From assembly GCA_902385255.1 (NCBI GenBank), contig CABMEV010000011.1, forward strand, positions 1 to 64,000: 64,000 bases of DNA. The letters are read 5' to 3'. Positions 1 to 8,994 of the stretch are shown here, piece after piece. Both the position numbers and the translations under genes were made by a program. A model generated the notes under the pieces. That model was not told the origin of the DNA. It made no database searches and saw only the letters and a program-made list of their open reading frames with translations. Source of the DNA: Candidatus Tiddalikarchaeum anstoanum (lineage in GTDB: Archaea; Nanobdellota; Nanobdellia; Tiddalikarchaeales; Tiddalikarchaeaceae). How positions within the stretch are numbered: the first letter of the stretch is position 1; each line of letters begins with the position of its first letter.

Positions 1-213
1 CGTGGCTGAATCTTCATTCGTCCATGTTACAGTATCACCAACATGCACTACAAGTGTTTGAGGGCTGAAAGCAAAACTTCTAATAATAACAGTCTGCGTT
101 GTCGCAACAGGAATCCCCTGGCTTAAATTATTACTGCCTGAATTAGTGTTAGTATTCTGCGTGCATCCTGATAATAAAAGCAATAATAATGTTAAACTGA
201 TTAATTTATTCAT
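1..213 (-). CDS. Cupredoxin-like lipoprotein, C-terminal part truncated by window start
   Basis: Own translation of minus strand from ATG at 213: MNKLISLTLLLLLLSGCTQNTNTNSGSNNLSQGIPVATTQTVIIRSFAFSPQTLVVHVGDTVTWTNEDSAT; lipobox LLSGC and cupredoxin motif FxFxPxxLxVxVGDTVTWTNxD. Not in the ORF track because it runs off the window. Confidence 0.8.
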   Translation of the reverse strand, partial: MNKLISLTLLLLLLSGCTQNTNTNSGSNNLSQGIPVATTQTVIIRSFAFSPQTLVVHVGDTVTWTNEDSAT

Positions 214-288
214 GAAAAAATTAAAGCGCCTAAACTTTTAAACTATTTCGGTGAATGACCCAACTTAACCTGAAAAAAAAGAAAAAAA

Positions 289-588
289 TTACATGTAAAA
301 GCTTGCGTCGTTTTTCCCGTCTTTTCTGCGCTTCATAGCTTCATACAAGCCTTCCAAGAACTGGTCCGCGTACTCTCTTTCCTCATCATCCATGAAGCAG
401 TAACTGCCCAGGGAGTTGCAAAGAGTAAAATACTTGCATTTCTTGGCATCAGAGTTTGACTCTAACTGCGGGTCGCAGTCCTCATTTGGGCATACTTCAC
501 TTAACACGCGTTCAAAACTTGATTTGTCTTCTTTTATGTCGTTTAATAACTCGTTAATTATTTCCAGTTTTACTTTTGTAAATTCCAT
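289..588 (-). CDS. Hypothetical small Cys-containing protein (99 aa)
   Basis: ORF; preceded by GGTGA-type SD; 36 nt from the next same-strand gene. Confidence 0.55.
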   Translation of the reverse strand: MEFTKVKLEIINELLNDIKEDKSSFERVLSEVCPNEDCDPQLESNSDAKKCKYFTLCNSLGSYCFMDDEEREYADQFLEGLYEAMKRRKDGKNDASFYM

Positions 589-624
589 AAATTTTCACCT
601 CTTTTTTATTTTCAAAAAATAGTT

Positions 625-1536
625 TTATTGCATCAGTGCCTGTGCAGCCAAGCTGAATAACTCCTTCTTATGTTCAAAGTCTAATACTCCATTGCTGGCT
701 TTTGAGAACACATAATTTGCTGAGTCCACTACATCGCATGGAGCCAAGGCAGGGTTAAGCAGTATCTCGCCTGCTTTCTTTGCGTATTCGTAGCCGTTCT
801 TTGTCTCATGGGTTGCAACATAAGTTATAGTCTGTATAGTGCTCCAAAGTGTGTTATCCTGTGGTGCGTACTTGCCGAATGCTTTCTTAATCATGGAATC
901 AGTTTTTTCTAATCCTTGAACTATCATTGCAAGCTGCAGTCCTGAATCTAGTTTTATCTCGGATGCTGCGCTGATTTTTGACAGAACAAAACCCATACTA
1001 CTACTTATTTTTCTAATCTTGGCATCTATTTCATAATCCCTCATCCTGTGGATTATTCTCTGGCTTACAACATTATCAGCCATTATCATTCCGTTGCTGC
1101 AGACATACGCTTCGTGGTGCAGTCCTAATCTGACAGCCATGCTTCCAAGATTCGCAGGGTATATCACAAGAGGCGTGACTTTTCCTATTTTGTCTTCAAT
1201 GCCTGTATCATAAATTCTTGCTATTCCATCCCTGAAGCTTTTCTCCCTGTATTCACTGCCGAATGCCTTATCGCACGCATTAGATATTTCTGACACATTA
1301 ATTATCTTAAACTGGTCAGATACTACAGTTACAATACTGCCGCCGTTAATTCCAACATATTTCTGACCTTTCAACGAGTCATATTTTGTTTTAACCTCTT
1401 TAGGCATCGTATAACTGTCTATGTTTATTTCAGAGGCTTTCTGCCACTGTATGTTTTTCTCAAAATCTATCAGTTGATCTAAACTTCCAAATTTCATATT
1501 TTTCACCTTAAAACAATACAGGGCACTGCAAAACAT
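625..1536 (-). CDS. DUF932-like protein (phage/plasmid-type family)
   Basis: 303-aa ORF; sequence pattern around YVGINGGSIVTVVSDQFKIIN...YEAYVCSNGMIMADN resembles DUF932 proteins. Recalled family, not searched. Confidence 0.55.
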   Translation of the reverse strand: MFCSALYCFKVKNMKFGSLDQLIDFEKNIQWQKASEINIDSYTMPKEVKTKYDSLKGQKYVGINGGSIVTVVSDQFKIINVSEISNACDKAFGSEYREKSFRDGIARIYDTGIEDKIGKVTPLVIYPANLGSMAVRLGLHHEAYVCSNGMIMADNVVSQRIIHRMRDYEIDAKIRKISSSMGFVLSKISAASEIKLDSGLQLAMIVQGLEKTDSMIKKAFGKYAPQDNTLWSTIQTITYVATHETKNGYEYAKKAGEILLNPALAPCDVVDSANYVFSKASNGVLDFEHKKELFSLAAQALMQ

Positions 1537-1568
1537 TTATAAACTTAGCACAACTTTTCATAGTTGTA

Positions 1569-2294
1569 ATGAGTGATTTTTTACGAAGACTCGGATTAAA
1601 CAAGTACGAATCTGATGCGTACATGACACTTTTAAAACTCGGCTCTGAGAGCGCATTCAAGTTAAGCAGCAAAAGCAGTGTGCCTTTCGGCAGAATTTAT
1701 GACTCGCTTAAAAATTTGGAAAACAAGGGATTAGTCGAGATTGTTCCTACAAAGCCTAAAAAGTACAAGGCTGTAAAGCCGGACCTGGCATTAAACAGCT
1801 TCTTGGACGAGAAAAATAACGAAATTGAAAAATTAAGAACCGAACTCGGAGAGTTTGTAAAAACTGTATCAAAGGAGAATGAAACTGAAAGCAACATCAC
1901 TGTCACAAAAGGAAAGCATAATTTTGCAAAACTTGTCAGCGACCATTTTAATTACAAGGATGAGTTTTGGGCTACGAGTGAAGGTTTCAAGCTTGAAAAA
2001 TGGTTCCCTTCAATACAAAGGTATGCAAAGAGGCCTCCATCATCAAGATACATATTCGTTGATAAAACAAAAGCAGATGTTGGACGATTGAAAGAATTAA
2101 TTCATTTCGGGATGAATATTAAACATTTTCCCTTGGAGAATGTCAGAATACTCATCAGCGATGAAGAATTAGTGACTATATCAATTCAGGAACCAAACAG
2201 CGAATTCGTTAATATTAATTTAAGAAATAAGTATTTAGGAAAAGCGTTCATTAAAATGTTCAGGATAATATGGAAAGAAGCAGAAAAAATATAA
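1569..2294 (+). CDS. TrmB-family winged-helix transcriptional regulator
   Basis: LRRLGLNKYESDAYMTLLKLG...SKSSVPFGRIYDSLKNLENKGLVE is the TrmB wHTH signature. Confidence 0.85.
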   Translation: MSDFLRRLGLNKYESDAYMTLLKLGSESAFKLSSKSSVPFGRIYDSLKNLENKGLVEIVPTKPKKYKAVKPDLALNSFLDEKNNEIEKLRTELGEFVKTVSKENETESNITVTKGKHNFAKLVSDHFNYKDEFWATSEGFKLEKWFPSIQRYAKRPPSSRYIFVDKTKADVGRLKELIHFGMNIKHFPLENVRILISDEELVTISIQEPNSEFVNINLRNKYLGKAFIKMFRIIWKEAEKI

Positions 2295-2299
2295 AAAAA

Positions 2300-2327
2300 A
2301 AGAGTATTTTTTAAATTTAATACTCTT
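2300..2327. terminator. Convergent hairpin between 1569(+) and 2317(-) genes
   Basis: aagagtatt-tttaaattta-aatactctt: 9-bp perfect stem flanked by A/T tracts. Confidence 0.45.
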
Positions 2328-2628
2328 CCCCTGAGTCTTCATCTTCAGGCGCTGGCTCTTCTTCTTTTTCTGTCTCTATCTCGTCAGTTTCTTCAGAGTC
2401 TGTATGTTCAGGTTCAGGCTCTTTCTCTTCTTCTTCCGCCTCTTCCTCAACGTTAACTTCTTTCTCTTCTTCTTTAACCCATTTTGGTTCCTTGTTTATC
2501 TTAGGTTGTTTTATTTTCTTGCTAACTTGTTTTTTAGGTTTTACCTCTTTCTTGTGAGGTTGTTTTTTTGCCTTAGAAATGTTCTTAACAGGTTTAGATT
2601 TTTTAGTTTGTTTTTTTGCAGCGACCAT
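2317..2628 (-). CDS. Low-complexity Lys-rich N-term/Glu-rich C-term protein
   Basis: 103-aa ORF, KKQTKKSKPVK... then EEEEKEPEPEHTDSEETDEIETEKEEEP. Confidence 0.5.
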   Translation of the reverse strand: MVAAKKQTKKSKPVKNISKAKKQPHKKEVKPKKQVSKKIKQPKINKEPKWVKEEEKEVNVEEEAEEEEKEPEPEHTDSEETDEIETEKEEEPAPEDEDSGEEY

Positions 2629-2700
2629 ATTAGTAGTAGAATATGGCTAGGTATTAAAATATTACCAAAAAGGCAATTTTAAAAAAAGAAAACTGGTTTT

Positions 2701-3195
2701 TTAGGTGAAGAATGACCTAATCCAGTTAATTACGGATACTATATACCTTACTACGCTTCCTATAAAGCTCGGGTCTTTAACTATTAAGTATTCTCCTCCA
2801 AGAGCCCCGTTTATAGCATTAGCAACCATTTCCCCTTTAAACGAATTTGAATAACAGGTTATCTCATTTGGAAGTGCTGATTTTACTGATGCAAGCGAGT
2901 CTGCACTTAGAGCTCCCTGCAGGGAGACTGAGTCTATGCCGCAGGATAGTTCTGACGCGTTCGAAACCACTATATTCACTCCTGATGTAGTCACATTTAT
3001 AGGTATTACTTCGCTTGTATCTGTAACATTTATTATTAATATGAATGGCAGCACTGGATTTAGATAAGTTGAATAGTCAGTGAGGATTGGAGTAAGGTAT
3101 TGCAGTTTTGATTCTAATTCATCAGATAATGCTGCAAAGCCGGTGCTGGCTATTAATAAAAAAATTACAAAAATAGGTAATATTTTCATAAACAT
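2701..3195 (-). CDS. Secreted hypothetical protein
   Basis: N-terminal signal peptide MFMKILPIFVIFLLIASTGFAA; no family recognised. Confidence 0.55.
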   Translation of the reverse strand: MFMKILPIFVIFLLIASTGFAALSDELESKLQYLTPILTDYSTYLNPVLPFILIINVTDTSEVIPINVTTSGVNIVVSNASELSCGIDSVSLQGALSADSLASVKSALPNEITCYSNSFKGEMVANAINGALGGEYLIVKDPSFIGSVVRYIVSVINWIRSFFT

Positions 3196-3233
3196 TTAGT
3201 AATTGGTTATGATTTAAAAACATTAACTAAAAT

Positions 3234-3491
3234 ATGAACAAAAAGTTATTTAACCTGTGGTTTTCAAATCTTAGTGATATGGCAGAAAAGAAAAGTGAGT
3301 GCATATGTCCTAGTTGTCCTAGCTTTGTTAAAGGCAAGGAACCTGTAGGGTATTGTTTTCACGGGAAAAGCAAAGTCATAAAGGTAGAAAAAGGATGCAT
3401 CTGCATGACTTGCCCAATACACACTGAGAATAAATACAGACATGGATATTACTGCACTAAGGGAAGCGAAAAACAAATTAACAAGAACTAA
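3234..3491 (+). CDS. Cys-rich DUF2769-like protein
   Basis: CICPSCPSF...GYCFHGKSK...CICMTCPIHTENKYRHGYYCTKG; duplicated Cys-rich unit; true start may be internal Met. Confidence 0.65.
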   Translation: MNKKLFNLWFSNLSDMAEKKSECICPSCPSFVKGKEPVGYCFHGKSKVIKVEKGCICMTCPIHTENKYRHGYYCTKGSEKQINKN

Positions 3492-3529
3492 AAAAAAATT
3501 ATTTTTATTTCTTTTATCCTTTTTTTATT

Positions 3530-3546
3530 AAAACTAAACTAGTTTT
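3530..3546 (-). terminator. Short hairpin downstream of tRNA-Ala
   Basis: AAAACTA-AAC-TAGTTTT perfect 7-bp inverted repeat just 3' of the minus-strand tRNA. Confidence 0.35.
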
Positions 3547-3551
3547 TACTT

Positions 3552-3622
3552 TGGACTGACCGGGAATTGAACCCGGATCTCATGCCTGCCAGGCAAGCGC
3601 CCTACCGTTGGACCGTCAGCCC
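3552..3622 (-). tRNA. tRNA-Ala (GGC)
   Basis: Cloverleaf: GGGCTGA/TCAGTCC acceptor with G3:U70 (Ala identity element), T arm CCGGG-TTCAATT-CCCGG, anticodon loop CTGGCAG = GGC; anticodon stem has one T28:T42 mismatch. Confidence 0.85.
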
Positions 3623-3678
3623 TTGCTAAAAATTTTGATTATATTTATAGGAACAAAAGCGGTTTTTAAAATTTTACT

Positions 3679-3945
3679 TTAAGAGCTGCATCCGCCGTCA
3701 TAATTAGCCGGGTGAACCCTTACATAATCCTCAAAAAGCGAGTTTAAAGTCTCAATGTACGAACTTAAAGAGCGAACATTGCCATTAAGACCAAAATATT
3801 GTCTCTCAAATTTTACACTGTTAGCTGCTAACAAATTCTCTAAATGCAGAGCTTTATTCAATAAAACTTCAATATCCTCGCTTTTGACAATTTGAGCCTT
3901 AGGCTCTTCTTTCTCAGCCAGTATACGCGAACCCAAGATTTTCAT
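3679..3945 (-). CDS. Hypothetical protein (88 aa)
   Basis: ORF only. Confidence 0.45.
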   Translation of the reverse strand: MKILGSRILAEKEEPKAQIVKSEDIEVLLNKALHLENLLAANSVKFERQYFGLNGNVRSLSSYIETLNSLFEDYVRVHPANYDGGCSS

Positions 3946-3987
3946 AATTTTTTAATCACCCAAAAATTTAGTTCTTAGAATAAGTTA

Positions 3988-4233
3988 TTACTTAAAAAGA
4001 TAATTGTCACCTTTAACTAAGTCCGACATAGCACCACTTAAAATTTTACGGCTTTTATCGCCTAACAAGTTAGTCAACTGGGCGATGTATTTTTGCAGCT
4101 CCTCAGGATTAGTGTAAATACCACTGCTGAATGAGATTTTAATTGAAAGTTTGCCTTCATTTTCAAGCTGGCTTTCCAGCAGCGTTTTCTTATTCAACAA
4201 GTCAGAAAGAATCATATCATTAACCGAACCCAT
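3988..4233 (-). CDS. Hypothetical protein (81 aa)
   Basis: ORF only; helical. Confidence 0.45.
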   Translation of the reverse strand: MGSVNDMILSDLLNKKTLLESQLENEGKLSIKISFSSGIYTNPEELQKYIAQLTNLLGDKSRKILSGAMSDLVKGDNYLFK

Positions 4234-4387
4234 AATTTAAAGACTCCAATCTTCAAGATAGAACCTTATATTTTAAAAAGTATTTTATTAATATAATATA
4301 TAATTCTAAAAATTTTCAGCACCGAAGAGTAATAACAAAAAAGGAAAAACAAGATTTTAAATTATCAAACGCAATCTGATAAAAAAT

Positions 4388-5767
4388 ATGGAACGCATTG
4401 TTTACACTAATACATTAGATGATTCTGCAAAACCTGCAGATTTCAAAACTGCTTTGTTCAAAGGACAGCCTGAAAACGGGGAATTATACATACCAAACAG
4501 GTTCCCGAAAATGAAGCTTACAGACATATTAGATATGACAGACTGCGAGTATTACGAGATAGCAGCGAACGTGATGAAACAATTCATAACTGACATATCA
4601 TATGATGATTTAATCAGTATCTGCAAAAAAGTTTACAACTTCGAACACCCGATAGAGAAATTAGGCGAGAACCAGTACATTTTAAGACTTGACAGAGGAC
4701 CAACAGCCAGCTTCAAAGATAACGCTGCCGTATTAATGGCTGCGCTGATGAACCACTACATTGGAATATCCGAGAACAAGAAAAAATTACAAATATTAAC
4801 GGCAACAAGCGGTGACACAGGCAGTGCTGTAGCAAACGCTTATTACGGATTTGAGAACGTAAACGTAGTAGTATTATTCCCGGCAAAGGATATATCATTA
4901 AACCAGAGATTACAAATGACTACACTCGGGAAAAACATATACCCTATAGCCGTGAACGGCAACTTCGACGCTTGCCAGGACATGGTAACTAAAGCATTCT
5001 CGCACTTGGACGGGCAATTATTGCTCGGAAGCGCGAACTCAATCAATATAGGAAGACTGCTTCCGCAGATGATATACTACTTTGATTCCTTCTTAAGAAT
5101 GTATGGAAAACCTATAATATTCAGCGTGCCAAGCGGGAACTTTGGAAACTTAACAGCAGGACTAATGGCTGAAAGATTAGGACTCCCTGTAAGGTTCATA
5201 ACAGGAACGAATGCCAACTCGTACTTCCCGGAATTCTTACAAACTGAAAAAGTAGTTGTTAAAAACAGCGCAAGCTGCTCTTCAAGCGCCATGTCTGTAA
5301 CGAAGCCAAGCAATATGAGAAGAATATTCTACATGTACGGCGGAAAATTAAACAAGGAGCAGAAAATAGTACAGGCTCCTAACATGGAATCATTGCGCGA
5401 TGATATCTTATCAGCTGATGTTATCAATGAAAAAGAAGTTGATGAAACCATAAAATGGGTGTATAATAATTTTGACAAGAAATACATCGAGCCTCACGGC
5501 GCCGTTGCAATAGCGGAGATGCTGAGAGTAATTAAACAAGCTGAGAAAAATAATGGCAAAGAAGAAACAGACGGGTTCACAATAGTATGCCATGAAACAG
5601 CTCACCCTGCAAAGTTCCCTGATAAGATAAAGTCATTATTAGGAGTCGAGCCACAACCACTGCCTAACCTGCAGAAATTCCTCGACAATAAGGACAAGGA
5701 CTTCGCGTACGAAATGAGTTATAATCAGAACGAATTCGAAAACTTCTTGCTTAAAAATTTTAAGTGA
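4388..5767 (+). CDS. thrC: Threonine synthase (long, bacterial-type)
   Basis: PTASFKDNAAVLMAALM, TATSGDTGSAVANAYYG, PSGNFGNLTAGLMA; PLP fold-type II motifs. Confidence 0.93.
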   Translation: MERIVYTNTLDDSAKPADFKTALFKGQPENGELYIPNRFPKMKLTDILDMTDCEYYEIAANVMKQFITDISYDDLISICKKVYNFEHPIEKLGENQYILRLDRGPTASFKDNAAVLMAALMNHYIGISENKKKLQILTATSGDTGSAVANAYYGFENVNVVVLFPAKDISLNQRLQMTTLGKNIYPIAVNGNFDACQDMVTKAFSHLDGQLLLGSANSINIGRLLPQMIYYFDSFLRMYGKPIIFSVPSGNFGNLTAGLMAERLGLPVRFITGTNANSYFPEFLQTEKVVVKNSASCSSSAMSVTKPSNMRRIFYMYGGKLNKEQKIVQAPNMESLRDDILSADVINEKEVDETIKWVYNNFDKKYIEPHGAVAIAEMLRVIKQAEKNNGKEETDGFTIVCHETAHPAKFPDKIKSLLGVEPQPLPNLQKFLDNKDKDFAYEMSYNQNEFENFLLKNFK

Positions 5768-5838
5768 GCCCGGGGGGATTTGAACCCCTGACTCCTTGCT
5801 TAAGAGGCAAGTGCTCTACCAGGCTGAGCTACGGACCC
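5765..5838 (-). tRNA. tRNA-Lys (CTT)
   Basis: Revcomp GGGTCCGTAGCTCAGCCTGGTAGAGCACTTGCCTCTTAAGCAAGGAGTCAGGGGTTCAAATCCCCCCGGGCTCA; anticodon loop CTCTTAA. Confidence 0.93.
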
Positions 5839-5895
5839 TTAAAATTTAATTAATAAGAAATAAGGTTTTTTTCGAGTTTTAAAACTTTACTAAAA

Positions 5896-6888
5896 TTACG
5901 TTTTTAGTAATCTTGATACTTCCTTAATGAAAGAAAAAGGATGATGTTTAAGCATTGAGGAAACAATTGAAATCTCCCTATAACAAGATAAATGGCACTT
6001 ATTACAATCAACTTTTTTGACATTCCAGCCAGTACTCGCATCAAACTGTTTTGGAAGCAGCCAGCAAGTGTAAAAATCTGAACCCTTAATTCCGTAAACG
6101 CTGCTTCCAGCAAGGCAAGGATATTTTAACTTCTCCTCTTTTGCAAAACGGAGACACTCCTCAATGAAAGCGCGAGTATTTGCAAAAATAAAACCTGCCT
6201 CCTGCAGCTTCAATAAATCAGTCAAGGCATGCACTAACTGGGACTTTGATAAACGACTGGTATTATCCGTTGTGGTGCTAAAATCAGGATAAGGAAAACA
6301 TAAACCAAAAGGGATGCCTAAACCATTGACAAAACTAACAAGCTTCTCCATCTTATCCCAATTATAAGAATTAATCATGCTCGAAGAGTAAACATGAAAC
6401 CCCTCGCTTTTCAGAATATTAACAGCACTAACAGCCTTGTTAAACTCGCCCTTTAAACCGCGAATCTTATCCTGAACAGCTGAATTGAAATAATCAAACG
6501 AGATATTTATATGAGATAAACCCGCAGACCTTAATTCCTTGGCTGATTCATGAGTCATCGTGGTGCCGTTAGTAGCCAGGTTTAAAATGAAATTCTTACT
6601 ATTAAGATATTTAATCAGAGGAATTATGTCCTTATACAAAGTCGGCTCCCCTCCAGTCAACTGAACAAAGATTACGCCATTATCATGCATGAAGTCAACA
6701 ATCTTCTTAGCCTCATCCAAAGGCAAAAAAGCAGGCTTATCCTTCCATAAACTGCACATTGAACATTTACAGTTGCAAAGAGTCGTTATCTCCCAAAAAA
6801 CAGAACGAGTTCTATGATTTATGAAAATCTCCTTCAAAAAACTAAGAGTTTGAAGCATCTTAAAAAAATTAGTACTTTCTTGCCCCAT
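5896..6888 (-). CDS. Radical SAM protein with C-terminal SPASM-like Cys cluster
   Basis: [11 protein letters not shown] (CxxxCxxC), [11 protein letters not shown]-terminal [11 protein letters not shown]. Start may be downstream (MLQTL) because the ORF overlaps L37e. Confidence 0.85.
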   Translation of the reverse strand: MGQESTNFFKMLQTLSFLKEIFINHRTRSVFWEITTLCNCKCSMCSLWKDKPAFLPLDEAKKIVDFMHDNGVIFVQLTGGEPTLYKDIIPLIKYLNSKNFILNLATNGTTMTHESAKELRSAGLSHINISFDYFNSAVQDKIRGLKGEFNKAVSAVNILKSEGFHVYSSSMINSYNWDKMEKLVSFVNGLGIPFGLCFPYPDFSTTTDNTSRLSKSQLVHALTDLLKLQEAGFIFANTRAFIEECLRFAKEEKLKYPCLAGSSVYGIKGSDFYTCWLLPKQFDASTGWNVKKVDCNKCHLSCYREISIVSSMLKHHPFSFIKEVSRLLKT

Positions 6889-7057
6889 TCACTTTCTTAT
6901 TAGAAAAGTTGTAATTGCGAATCTTAGTACTAGCTCCAAATCCACAATGGCTACATACTTTTAAGCGTTTATGAAATGAATGCTTGCCACAACGCCTGCA
7001 ACGCATGTGCGTAGTTCCTTTCGCTTTCTTACCCATGCTGTATGTTCCTTTAGTCAT
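6869..7057 (-). CDS. rpl37e: 50S ribosomal protein L37e
   Basis: [34 protein letters not shown]. Confidence 0.93.
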   Translation of the reverse strand: MTKGTYSMGKKAKGTTHMRCRRCGKHSFHKRLKVCSHCGFGASTKIRNYNFSNKKVNGARKY

Positions 7058-7077
7058 AACACATCAATCCCGTTTTA

Positions 7078-7311
7078 TTATTGGCCTTTTTGCGGTGACA
7101 ATAGTATTATAGTGTCTCCACGAAGAAGTATCCTTCCAAGGTTTCTTTTAGCTTCACCATCAACAATTTCCTGAGCATCATCGAGCACTGTGTTTAAGTG
7201 TACATCAAAAGCCTTCAATTTTCCGACAAATTGAGAGCCATTCTTCAACTCAACAAGTATTCTCTGATCTCGAGCCTGATTTAAAGCATCAAGTGGTTTT
7301 GTAAGTTCCAT
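7078..7311 (-). CDS. Archaeal LSm/Sm-like protein
   Basis: PLDALNQARDQRILVELKNGSQFVGKLKAFDVHLNTVLDDAQE...ILLRGDTIILLSP; adjacent to L37e as usual in archaea. Confidence 0.93.
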   Translation of the reverse strand: MELTKPLDALNQARDQRILVELKNGSQFVGKLKAFDVHLNTVLDDAQEIVDGEAKRNLGRILLRGDTIILLSPQKGQ

Positions 7312-7408
7312 GTTCAGTTAAGATATAACAGACTATTTAAAAACTTATTGATTTCAAAACGCAGTAAAGAAAAGATTTTTAAAACAAAGTGAAATTCTTA
7401 TTAACAAA

Positions 7409-7792
7409 ATGGCAACAAGTCAAAGAAGAGCATTCAAAAAAGAAAGCGGAAAAAGATACAAAAAAGACCGCGGCAAAAGAAAGTTTGAACTAGCAAGACC
7501 TCCAAGCTTAACACATGTAGGAGAAAAAGTCGTCAGGCCGTTCAGCGTCCGCGGAGGAAACATAAAACAAAGAGCAGTCCAATTAAATGAAGTAACTATT
7601 CTCGAAGGCAAAAAAAAGACCAAAGCAAAAATAACAAGCGTTACAGCCAACCCGGCAAACAGACACTTCATACGAATGGCAGTAATAACAAAAGGTGCAA
7701 TAGTAGAAACAGACAAAGGAAAAGTTAAAGTAACAAACAGGCCAGGACAAGAAGGACACGTGCAAGGAATACTAGTAAAAGAACAAAAGTAA
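7409..7792 (+). CDS. rps8e: 30S ribosomal protein S8e
   Basis: VRGGNIKQRAVQL, NPANRHFIRMAVITKGAIVETDKGKVKVTNRPGQEGHVQGIL. Confidence 0.93.
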   Translation: MATSQRRAFKKESGKRYKKDRGKRKFELARPPSLTHVGEKVVRPFSVRGGNIKQRAVQLNEVTILEGKKKTKAKITSVTANPANRHFIRMAVITKGAIVETDKGKVKVTNRPGQEGHVQGILVKEQK

Positions 7793-7897
7793 AACTCTTT
7801 TCTACTTCTATAATATTTTTTTAAGCTAATTCTAATATGTCTATATACGCAGCATAATGACATTCTCTTTGGGAGGATTTGTAATGTCTGGAAGCCA

Positions 7898-7925
7898 TAT
7901 TTATTTACCATATGGTAAATAAATA
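7898..7925. promoter_or_regulatory. Perfect 28-bp palindrome upstream of tfb
   Basis: TATTTATTTACCATATGGTAAATAAATA reads identically on both strands; 82 bp upstream of the TFB start. Confidence 0.6.
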
Positions 7926-8007
7926 ATCACTATATTAGGGATGAAAACCAGTTAAAGAAAATGTTTATAAAGATTTACATCGTAAAGTTTTTAATAGTTT
8001 TCATTCT

Positions 8008-8976
8008 ATGGGGGTTGAAATTGAGATGGTAGAAAGTAATAAAGAAATTAATCAGGCTAAAGAGTCTAATCCGGTTCGAAAATGTCCTTCCTGTAAAGGT
8101 ACGGAATTCATTATAGACCGTGAAGCTGGAGAGACTATTTGCAAGAAATGCGGCAGTGTTATAGAAGAAGATGTTATAGATTATGGCCAGGATTGGAGGG
8201 AGTTCTCCAGCGATGCCAATCAGAGCAAGAGAAGAACAGGAAACCCATTAACGTTCACAAAGCACGACAAGGGAATGAGCACCAAGATAGGTAAAAGCGG
8301 TGACATGTATAAGATTTCGAGCAGCGACAGGAAAAGGTTCTACAGATTAAAGAAGTGGCAGGCGCGTATAAGCACTGCAATTGAAAGGAATGTCAAATAC
8401 GCATTAGCTGAACTACGCCGTGTAGGAAGCTTCCTTAACGTGCCTCATATTGCTATGGAAGAGGCTGCCAAGATTTATAGAACAGCGGCTGAGAAAGGAC
8501 TTGTTCGTGGTAGAAGCATGGAGAGTGTAGTTGCAGGAGCATTATACGCTGCTTGCAGGAGACACAGATTCCCAAGAACTCTTGAGGAAATAAGTTCAGC
8601 ATTCGCATTAGACAAGAAGGAGATTGGAAAAACGTACAGGTTCATATGCAGAGAGATTGGTATCAGAATACTGCCTACTTTCCCGCTGGATTATGTGTAC
8701 AGGTTCGCCAGCGAGCTTAAGTTAAGCCCGAAAACAATCAGTAAAGCTGTAGAGATAATCAATAAGGCACAGGATGATGAGATTACAAGCGGCAAAGGAC
8801 CAATGGGTGTTGCTGCAGCAGCATTATATGTCGCTACGCTGATTTGTAATGAGAAGAAGACTCAGCGTGAAGTGGCGGATGTTGCAGGCGTAACGGAAGT
8901 AACTATAAGAAACAGGTATAAGGAATTAATAGACAAGCTCAACTTAAACGGCGAGATTACGGCGCCTCCTGCCTAA
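8008..8976 (+). CDS. tfb: Transcription initiation factor IIB
   Basis: Zn ribbon CPSCKGTEFIIDREAGETICKKCG plus two cyclin repeats (PHIAMEEAAKIYRTAAEKGLVRGRS; ...TSGKGPMGVAAAALYVA). Confidence 0.95.
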   Translation: MGVEIEMVESNKEINQAKESNPVRKCPSCKGTEFIIDREAGETICKKCGSVIEEDVIDYGQDWREFSSDANQSKRRTGNPLTFTKHDKGMSTKIGKSGDMYKISSSDRKRFYRLKKWQARISTAIERNVKYALAELRRVGSFLNVPHIAMEEAAKIYRTAAEKGLVRGRSMESVVAGALYAACRRHRFPRTLEEISSAFALDKKEIGKTYRFICREIGIRILPTFPLDYVYRFASELKLSPKTISKAVEIINKAQDDEITSGKGPMGVAAAALYVATLICNEKKTQREVADVAGVTEVTIRNRYKELIDKLNLNGEITAPPA

Positions 8977-8994
8977 ATTTTTTTTCCCTATTTT

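Noticed and set aside
2404-2682. 92-aa Phe/Leu-rich ORF
   Set aside because: Antisense of the K/E-rich low-complexity gene; GAA/AAA reversed gives TTC/TTT.
7420-7911. 163-aa minus-strand ORF antisense to S8e
   Set aside because: Lies opposite a clear S8e gene; composition is reverse-complement artefact.
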